Origin: Legionella cherrii
Lineage (GTDB): Bacteria; Pseudomonadota; Gammaproteobacteria; Legionellales; Legionellaceae
Assembly: GCF_900635815.1 (NCBI RefSeq)
Contig: NZ_LR134173.1
Coordinates: 1,396,001 to 1,460,000, forward strand
Length of the DNA stretch: 64,000 nt
Direction of reading: 5' to 3'
The notes beneath the pieces are model-generated. The model saw only the letters and a program-made list of their open reading frames with translations, was not told where the DNA came from and ran no database searches. Below are positions 58,028 through 64,000 of this stretch, in pieces. Each line of letters begins with the position of its first letter. Position 1 is the first letter of the stretch. Position numbers and translations under genes: made by a program.

Positions 58028-58504
58028 TTAGGAGCCTTGATTTTGCTTTTCTTTAATCTCAGACAAAGTTTTACAGTCGATACATAAAGTCGCAGTGGGT
58101 CTTGCTTCCAAACGTTTAAGGCCAATTTCGATACCACATGCTTCGCAATAACCAAAATCTTCATTTCGCAAGCGCTCTAACGCATCCTCGATTTTCTTAA
58201 TCAGTTTACGTTCACGATCACGAGTACGCAATTCAATACTGAACTCTTCCTCTTGACTCGCTCTGTCTGAAGGATCAGGGAAATTAGCCGCTTCATCTTT
58301 CATGTGCGTTACTGTTCGGTCAACTTCTTCCATCAATGATTGACGCCAAGCGAGCAATATTTTTTCAATATGTGCTAACTGGTTTTCATTCATATATTCT
58401 TCACCTGGGGTTTCCTTGTAGGGGGTGATACCCATACTACCTATTGCGTCGTTTTTCACGTTCTGTCGTCTCTCATTGTTTTTATCAATTAATTGTTCGA
58501 TCAT
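58028..58504 (-). CDS. dksA: RNA polymerase-binding regulator DksA
   Basis: A 158-residue DksA. The start at 58504 is preferred because GGAGG lies 5 bases ahead and length matches E. coli (151); an upstream ATG at 58564 adds 20 residues. The coiled-coil tip DPSDRASQEEE carries the Asp..Asp..Ala pair needed to reach the polymerase active site, and the C4 zinc finger is CEAC..CIDC. With ppGpp it retunes rRNA and amino-acid promoters. In L. pneumophila it is known to aid the switch to the transmissive phase. Confidence 0.96.
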   Translation of the reverse strand: MIEQLIDKNNERRQNVKNDAIGSMGITPYKETPGEEYMNENQLAHIEKILLAWRQSLMEEVDRTVTHMKDEAANFPDPSDRASQEEEFSIELRTRDRERKLIKKIEDALERLRNEDFGYCEACGIEIGLKRLEARPTATLCIDCKTLSEIKEKQNQGS

Positions 58505-58588
58505 TTTAGCCTCCGTACCCAACTCGTACAACCTGGGTTTACAGAAAGCGGTTAGGTATACCAAAAAACTATTCTATCATCAATAAAA

Positions 58589-59395
58589 TTATCGCCAACC
58601 CCCACTTACTCTGTCATTGCCCTGAATGTCTTGCCAACAGGTTACGTTCTTATATTGTAATTCATTAAGTATAGCTTGTACTTTTAATTTTTGATCGTAC
58701 CCATGTTCCAGCAAGATCAGGCCACCAGGTAAAAGGTACTCATGACCTTGTTTAATAATACATTGTAGATCACCTAAGCCTTCTTGACTACTCACTAAAG
58801 CATTTCGTGGTTCAAAACGCAGATCACCTTGTTGTAAATGCGGATCGTGTTCTGCAATGTAGGGAGGGTTAGCAACAAGGGCATGATAGGGTCTTTGTGG
58901 AATGTTATCAAACCAGTTCGATAAATAAAAACTGACATTGTGTATTTTATGATTTTGTGCATTTTCTTTTGCGATATTTAAGGCCTCTTGACTGATATCT
59001 CCAGCAACAATATTCCAATTGGGCCTTTCTTTAGCAAGTGCCAAAGCAATTGCTCCGCTTCCTGTACCCAATTCAAGCACACAGGTATTGGGTTGATTGG
59101 GGATGAGCTCTAAGGCTAATTCAACTAATCGCTCTGTTTCATGTCGCGGAATTAACGTGTGTGGGTTAACTTTTAAATTGAGCGACCAAAACTCACGCTC
59201 TCCTGTGAGATAGGCAATGGGGGTCCCTTGGGCTCTTTGAGCCATTAAATTTTGAAAGGTCTCCCACTGTAACGGGGTTAATAATTTCTCAGGATGTGCA
59301 TAGAGATAAGTTCTGGTTTTATTTAAAACGTGACAGAGTAAAATTTCTGTTTCCAGATCTGGAGTTTTTCCCAGAGCTGTACGAATATTAATCAT
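58589..59395 (-). CDS. prmC: Release-factor glutamine methyltransferase PrmC
   Basis: A 268-residue AdoMet methyltransferase. The start at 59395 overlaps the prfA stop by 8 bases, which fits coupling; a longer frame to 59434 is unlikely. The fold shows [16 protein letters not shown] (AdoMet motif I) and the catalytic NPPY motif ([14 protein letters not shown]). PrmC methylates the GGQ glutamine of RF1/RF2. It lies directly after its substrate gene prfA, the usual order. Confidence 0.95.
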   Translation of the reverse strand: MINIRTALGKTPDLETEILLCHVLNKTRTYLYAHPEKLLTPLQWETFQNLMAQRAQGTPIAYLTGEREFWSLNLKVNPHTLIPRHETERLVELALELIPNQPNTCVLELGTGSGAIALALAKERPNWNIVAGDISQEALNIAKENAQNHKIHNVSFYLSNWFDNIPQRPYHALVANPPYIAEHDPHLQQGDLRFEPRNALVSSQEGLGDLQCIIKQGHEYLLPGGLILLEHGYDQKLKVQAILNELQYKNVTCWQDIQGNDRVSGGWR

Positions 59396-60476
59396 TTCGT
59401 CCCAGCTCTGCGAGCAATTCGGCATGGTACTCACGTTTTAATGGATCGATGACCAATGTTAAATTACCTTCCATTACATCACCGAGTTGATAGATCGTCA
59501 AATTAATGCGGTGATCTGTCAGTCGGCCTTGTGGGTAGTTATAAGTACGAATTCGTTCGGAACGATCACCAGTACCTACCAGCGATTTACGAGTTTGCGC
59601 CTGTTCTTTCTTCTGTTTGCTTTGTTCTGCATCCAGTAAGCGGGTTTTAAGTAATGACATCGCTTTAGCACGGTTTTTGTGCTGAGAACGCTCGTCTTGG
59701 CATTCCACTACGACACCCGTTGGGATATGGGTGATGCGTATGGCTGAATCGGTTTTATTGACGTGCTGGCCCCCAGCGCCTGATGAGCGGTAGGTATCAA
59801 TGCGTAAATCATCAGGATTAATTTGGATGTCATCAATTTCATCAACCTCAGGCATAATCGCAACCGTACATGCAGAGGTATGGACACGACCTTGAGATTC
59901 AGTCTCAGGAACACGTTGAACTCGATGTGCACCGGATTCAAATTTGAGTTGTGAATAAACCGAAGGTCCACTAATTCGTGTGATAATTTCTTTATAGCCG
60001 CCGTGCTCACCATGATTGGCGCTGATTAACTCTTGTTGCCAACCTTGAGCCTCCGCATATCGACTGTACATCCGATAAAGATCGCCAGCAAAAATTGCGG
60101 CTTCATCACCACCGGTTCCGGCCCTAATTTCGAGGTAAACATTCCGTTCATCATCTGGATCTTTGGGAATCAGATGCCATTGCAGTTGTTCGTCAAGTTC
60201 TTCCACTTGCTTTTGGGCGCCTTCCAATTCTTCTGCCGCCATTGAGGCTAATTCTTTATCGTCACCTTCGAGCATTTCGCGCAGTGATGATAAATTATTT
60301 TGGGCTTCAATATAGGTTTCATAACATGTCGCAACAGGCTCGAGTTGGGCGTATTCTTTTGAAAGCGTTTTAAATTGATTCTGATCGGCAATTATGGAAG
60401 CTTCCGATAGTAAACGACCCACTTCCTGATATCGCTCCAGCATTTGCTGTAGTTTGAGTTCAAGAGATTTCTTCAT
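59388..60476 (-). CDS. prfA: Peptide chain release factor 1
   Basis: A 362-residue RF1. The anticodon-mimic domain precedes the GGQ motif ([15 protein letters not shown]), and the UAA/UAG-recognition segment [12 protein letters not shown] lies at about 188-199. It ends translation at UAA and UAG. It overlaps hemA by 17 bases, so translation is coupled. Confidence 0.97.
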   Translation of the reverse strand: MKKSLELKLQQMLERYQEVGRLLSEASIIADQNQFKTLSKEYAQLEPVATCYETYIEAQNNLSSLREMLEGDDKELASMAAEELEGAQKQVEELDEQLQWHLIPKDPDDERNVYLEIRAGTGGDEAAIFAGDLYRMYSRYAEAQGWQQELISANHGEHGGYKEIITRISGPSVYSQLKFESGAHRVQRVPETESQGRVHTSACTVAIMPEVDEIDDIQINPDDLRIDTYRSSGAGGQHVNKTDSAIRITHIPTGVVVECQDERSQHKNRAKAMSLLKTRLLDAEQSKQKKEQAQTRKSLVGTGDRSERIRTYNYPQGRLTDHRINLTIYQLGDVMEGNLTLVIDPLKREYHAELLAELGRND

Positions 60477-61734
60477 AGGATGTTTGATGTGTTGTTGTAT
60501 TAAAAAGATATTGAGCTAAAGTAAATAAATCTTCTCGACCATCTTTGGCTATTTGTCGTAAACCCGCAGTAGGATTATGCGTCAGTTTATTTACTAGGCG
60601 TTCACTAAACTCATTCAAAACGAGTTGCTGACATTGTCCTGCAGAAAGTTTTTTTAAAGCGCGTTGCAGTTCCTTTTGTGCCAAATCTTGCATTTGACTG
60701 CGGTAGTCACAAATGACCTTTTTGGCTTTAAGCGAACGATGTTTGCGAATGTACTTATTCAATTCCTCATCGACTAATTGCTCTGCATGTAACGCAGCAT
60801 GGCGTCTTTCTTCCATTCCTTTATCGATCATGGTTTGTAAATCATCGATATTATAAAGATGAACGTGTTCTAATTCTTTAATGCTGTCTTCAACATCTCT
60901 AGGAACCGATAAATCCAAAAAGAACATCGGCGCATTATTTCTTTGATTTAGCGCCTGCTCAACCCAATTTTTATTAATAAAATGGATGGGACAATTTGTT
61001 GCCGAAACAATAACATCTGCCTGCGGTAGATATTCGGCAATGTGGGTGATCGGCGTAGTCTGTCCATTAAATGAGTGGGCAAGTTTCTCTGCATTTTCTA
61101 ATGTTCTACTGGCGATCATGAACCGTTCAACACCTTGTTGACGTAAGTATTTAGCAACTAATGAGGCGGTTTCCCCTGAACCAATTAAAAATACATTGAG
61201 CGATTTATAGTTTGTAAACAGTTGGCCTATTAATTGTGTTGCAGCATAGGCAACTGATACGGGGTTCGTGCCGACGCCACTTTGGGTGCGTACTCGTTTC
61301 GACGCACTAAATACATATTCAAAAATGGGTCTTAATTCTGTTTTTATTGCGCCAAGGCTGCATGCATGTTGGTATGCTTGTTTCATTTGTCCAAGGATTT
61401 GAGGCTCACCGATCATCATTGAATCCAAACCACTGGCAACGCGTAAAAGATGTTTGATTCCCTGATGCCCTTTATGCATATAGATAAATGGGGATAGTGA
61501 ATCTGCAGGTAATTGATGCTCTTGGGTAAGCCAGTGGGTGATGATCTGTGGATCTTGAGTCTCACAATAAATTTCTGTGCGATTACAGGTAGATAAGATT
61601 GCAGCTTCGCTGACCTCAGGAAGGCACAACAAACTATCGAGTACGGAATCCTGGGTAGCAGGAGATAATGCGACTTTTTCACGCACGTTTATTGGAGCAG
61701 TTTTATGATTTAGTCCGCAAGCAACAAACACCAT
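60460..61734 (-). CDS. hemA: Glutamyl-tRNA reductase HemA
   Basis: A 424-residue enzyme that reduces Glu-tRNA to glutamate-1-semialdehyde in C5 heme synthesis. The catalytic Cys is in [10 protein letters not shown] (about residue 49-50), [15 protein letters not shown] is at the start, the NADPH-binding [13 protein letters not shown] follows, and a C-terminal dimerisation helix ends the protein. It heads the hemA-prfA-prmC operon, the classic gammaproteobacterial order. It is divergent from the 62056 gene across a 321-base gap. Confidence 0.97.
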   Translation of the reverse strand: MVFVACGLNHKTAPINVREKVALSPATQDSVLDSLLCLPEVSEAAILSTCNRTEIYCETQDPQIITHWLTQEHQLPADSLSPFIYMHKGHQGIKHLLRVASGLDSMMIGEPQILGQMKQAYQHACSLGAIKTELRPIFEYVFSASKRVRTQSGVGTNPVSVAYAATQLIGQLFTNYKSLNVFLIGSGETASLVAKYLRQQGVERFMIASRTLENAEKLAHSFNGQTTPITHIAEYLPQADVIVSATNCPIHFINKNWVEQALNQRNNAPMFFLDLSVPRDVEDSIKELEHVHLYNIDDLQTMIDKGMEERRHAALHAEQLVDEELNKYIRKHRSLKAKKVICDYRSQMQDLAQKELQRALKKLSAGQCQQLVLNEFSERLVNKLTHNPTAGLRQIAKDGREDLFTLAQYLFNTTTHQTSYEEIS

Positions 61735-61951
61735 AGAATATGAATTATTAGAATATGAATTATTGAGTTAATCGTGGGATTGTAAACGATTAGCCATTAA
61801 ATTTGTAGTGTACGCTGCCTTATTTCTTTCTTCTGACCCACGAAATGGTATTCTGCGGCTGATAAAAGTGCTCTGATCATCCCAATTGCAGCGAAGAGTC
61901 TCTACTTCATAGCCCGGGGAAGTAAAACCGGAGCTAATCGCTGCACTCAGG

Positions 61952-61980
61952 TTGACGAAAAAAAAAACTCCTTGTAAAAT
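61952..61980 (+). promoter_or_regulatory. Sigma-70 promoter of the 62056 operon
   Basis: TTGACG (61952-61957), a 17-base spacer that includes a 10-A run, and TAAAAT (61975-61980). The A-run could bend the DNA. The remaining 61735-61951 bases hold the divergent hemA upstream region with nothing else recognisable. Confidence 0.65.
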
Positions 61981-62055
61981 TAAAGTACATCTTTATTCAG
62001 CCGCTAACAAGAGTAGAGGGTTTTATACAAAATCCCAAGTTATGGGGAGTCGATC

Positions 62056-62337
62056 ATGGACATAATCCTGCAAGGTGCTCACAGTGGCGAAGAGGCAGCA
62101 GAAAGTTTGGCGCGTGTATTAGAATTATTTAAAGAACGATATCATATCGCTGGATTTCGTGAAATTCATTTAACGGTTACGTTAGTTGATGAACAAGGCG
62201 ATGATGTTGAATTAGTTGATAGTGAGTCGAATCAAGCGTATCGAGTTTTTGAAGTATATCGTAAAGGTTATGAATTAGGTGGTAGAAAAGGAACACCAGT
62301 ACTAGAATTGATCGTAGATAACACTCGCCCTTGGTGA
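62056..62337 (+). CDS. Small protein upstream of the M50 protease
   Basis: A 93-residue soluble protein, probably alpha/beta, with a helix (EEAAESLARVLELFKERY) followed by strands (REIHLTVTLVDEQGDDVELV). No signal peptide or known family. Its stop is 11 bases from the site-2-protease start, whose ribosome site (AAGGAG) lies between them, so they form an operon. A role tied to the protease is a guess from position only. Confidence 0.55.
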   Translation: MDIILQGAHSGEEAAESLARVLELFKERYHIAGFREIHLTVTLVDEQGDDVELVDSESNQAYRVFEVYRKGYELGGRKGTPVLELIVDNTRPW

Positions 62338-62348
62338 AGGAGTAACTT

Positions 62349-63413
62349 ATGTTTTTGGCAATTATCGCCATCATTCTGACATTAATTTTAGTAGTCGGCA
62401 TTCATGAAGGGGGGCATGCATTAGTAGCACGCATTTTTTCAGTAAAAATCAAAAAAATTTCTATAGGTTTTGGTAAACCCTTATTGCGCTGGCAAAGCCG
62501 AAGCGGTTGTGAATGGGTTTGGGCATTTTTTCCTTTAGGAGGGTATGTTCAATTAGAAAATACACGCATTAGCCCAGTGGAACCTGCACAATATCCTGAA
62601 TGTTTTGATAAAAAACCTGTTTGGCAGCGGATTCTTATTCTATTAGCTGGGGCTGCTGCAAATTTAATTGTTGCGTGGTTTGCTTTTGTTTTAGTGTACA
62701 CAATTGGTTTGACGTACACTTTGCCTGAAATCAAAGAAGTACTTCCTAAAAGTACCGCAGCCCAAGCAGGAATGCTCCCAGGCGATCAATTCATCTCCAT
62801 TGATGGCAGAGCTACTCCAACATGGAGTGATGTGGGGATGCGCTTAGTGATTCTATGGGGGAAAAAAAATATTCCAGTCACCGTGAGTCGTGCGGATGGG
62901 AAAGAATCAATCGTTGTGCTTGATTTAAGTCAAGAACACTTTCGTGGGGTAAAATTATCTTTATTGACTCAGCTCGGGATTCAACCTAATCTGGCAGCGG
63001 CCAAAAGCACACTACAGGCTCCATCACTCCTGGATGCGGTCCATCAAGCCAATCAGTTTATGTGGGATATGGTTTATTTTTTTATGATGACCTTAAAGCA
63101 ATTATTTACTGGGGTGATCCCTTTTTCTGTGTTGTTAGGACCAATAGGTATCTTTGCAGCTTCTGTATCATCACTGATGCAAGGAACCATTGTATTTTTG
63201 TTTTTTATAGCCAGCTTAAGCCTTGCCGTTGCTGTGATTAACCTGTTTCCTATCCCTGGCTTGGATGGAGGTTCAATTGTTTATGCAATTATTGAAAAAG
63301 TTCGTGGTAAAGCGGTTTCCGTGCCCATGGAGCTCTTATTGCATCGACTGGTCATAATAGTGTTTTGTGTCCTCTTGGTGCACTTATTGATGAATGATCT
63401 GCAACGACTGTAA
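62349..63413 (+). CDS. RseP-like site-2 zinc metalloprotease (M50), single PDZ
   Basis: A 354-residue inner-membrane protease. The HEGGH zinc motif is in the first helix (~19-23) and the third zinc ligand lies in the LFPIPGLDGGS motif of a late helix. One PDZ-like domain (LPEIKEVLPKSTAAQAGMLP, ~113-190) sits in between. E. coli RseP is longer (~450) with two PDZ domains, and this one also lacks the bamA/fabZ-lpxA neighbours of rseP, so it is probably a paralogue with its own substrate. Confidence 0.85.
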   Translation: MFLAIIAIILTLILVVGIHEGGHALVARIFSVKIKKISIGFGKPLLRWQSRSGCEWVWAFFPLGGYVQLENTRISPVEPAQYPECFDKKPVWQRILILLAGAAANLIVAWFAFVLVYTIGLTYTLPEIKEVLPKSTAAQAGMLPGDQFISIDGRATPTWSDVGMRLVILWGKKNIPVTVSRADGKESIVVLDLSQEHFRGVKLSLLTQLGIQPNLAAAKSTLQAPSLLDAVHQANQFMWDMVYFFMMTLKQLFTGVIPFSVLLGPIGIFAASVSSLMQGTIVFLFFIASLSLAVAVINLFPIPGLDGGSIVYAIIEKVRGKAVSVPMELLLHRLVIIVFCVLLVHLLMNDLQRL

Positions 63414-63448
63414 TCCGCAACGTGCGGCATTTGTTGCACTCATAATGA

Positions 63449-63478
63449 TTGGCATAGCACCTAAGTTTGGGATATAAT
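63449..63478 (+). promoter_or_regulatory. Sigma-70 promoter of the 63625 gene
   Basis: TTGGCA (63449-63454), an 18-base spacer and TATAAT (63473-63478). It lies about 145 bases upstream of the next ATG, so a leader of ~140 bases is implied. No structured element is obvious in that leader. Confidence 0.6.
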
Positions 63479-63624
63479 TGCGCGGTTTAGTTAAAAAAAG
63501 GACGAAGGGCAAAGAAAAACCAAGCTTGGAATCAAAACCATGATTCCCATTTCCATAGATAGTTGGGCCTAAGAGAAAAATTCATCTCCATTGAGAGCAC
63601 AATTTAGTCAAGAAAGGATGTTCC

Positions 63625-63978
63625 ATGAAATCACAACTATATAAGAATACCCCAAAAATAGAAAAATTATTTTCCACAGAAAAGTCGGTAGAAGAAAATC
63701 CAATACAAGATGATACGATTCGTATCGCGTTGAGTAATACTTATTTATACCTCGAGAAAGGTCAATTTGAAGGGAGCTTAGAGCTCGCTCAAGAAGCAAT
63801 TCAGGATTTTTTAGATAAGAATGCGGCAACTTATACTGCATATGGACAAGGTTTTGGTCTTTTACAAATTAACGATGCGAGGCGCGATATTACTCCCTAT
63901 GGAATTGATATTCCGATGATGTTGGAGTTTTGTGGGATTGACCAGTCAACACTGAGTACGCAAATGGGTATGAAATAA
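63625..63978 (+). CDS. Small hypothetical protein
   Basis: A 117-residue soluble protein without a recognised family. The start at 63625 is preceded by AAGGA at good spacing. The middle has a helix pair (DTIRIALSNTYLYLEKGQFE, then SLELAQEAIQDFLDK) resembling one TPR-like hairpin, and the C-terminus is a short helix. It is the last gene in the window and is complete. Function unknown. Confidence 0.5.
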   Translation: MKSQLYKNTPKIEKLFSTEKSVEENPIQDDTIRIALSNTYLYLEKGQFEGSLELAQEAIQDFLDKNAATYTAYGQGFGLLQINDARRDITPYGIDIPMMLEFCGIDQSTLSTQMGMK

Positions 63979-64000
63979 GGTCCTATCCTTAACTGTATGG

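Overview
The window looks like a chromosomal segment of a Legionella species, probably not L. pneumophila. It is AT-rich. It carries a PlaA-type secreted lysophospholipase, a kaiC-kaiB locus beside a PAS/GAF/GGDEF/EAL protein, and many proteins without recognisable bacterial function that have the look of Dot/Icm effectors: helical or disordered, with hydrophilic acidic C-termini. These sit among a standard gammaproteobacterial housekeeping set. The genus call is inference from gene content; no search was run.

Region 1 (1-23650) is accessory. It holds a lone Asp/Asn beta-hydroxylase-like oxygenase, a FosA with all expected active-site residues, a Nudix-like protein, a secreted eight-cysteine peptide and a run of effector-like genes. 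Two of these (5428-6360 and the frameshifted 6596-7610) are diverged twins that place a GHV histidine before an Asn-Cys motif. Then come a ParB-like small protein, an SDR, a polytopic protein, a UhpC/GlpT-type transporter, an 805-residue helical protein, a P-loop kinase-like gene bracketed by two direct copies of a ~96-bp palindromic repeat, thioredoxin 2 (trxC), a universal stress protein, a LysR regulator with a porin, and a protein whose first 155 residues look like a Rab GTPase that has lost its nucleotide-binding motifs.

Region 2 (24029-34535) holds kaiCB and a c-di-GMP protein with a dead GGDEF and an intact EAL. Next is a 5.6-kb segment lying between a 47-bp remnant of a tRNA 3' half and the intact tRNA(CAT), in the geometry of an old tRNA-integrated island. 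Its cargo is a K+ channel and an RND efflux pump with its adaptor; the pump gene has a frameshift near its 3' end.

Region 3 (34709-53362) is mostly core: rpoD, dnaG, yqeY, rpsU (the macromolecular synthesis operon, with a possible tiny Cys4 ORF between dnaG and rpoD), tsaD, plsY with a long basic tail, hemW, mdh, a DMT exporter, fadH, deaD and plaA, with three effector-like unknowns interspersed.

Region 4 (53548-64000) holds a secreted alpha/beta-hydrolase-like protein, a KpsC/KpsS-like capsule glycosyltransferase, djlA, waaA, dksA, the overlapping hemA-prfA-prmC operon, a single-PDZ site-2 protease and small unknowns.
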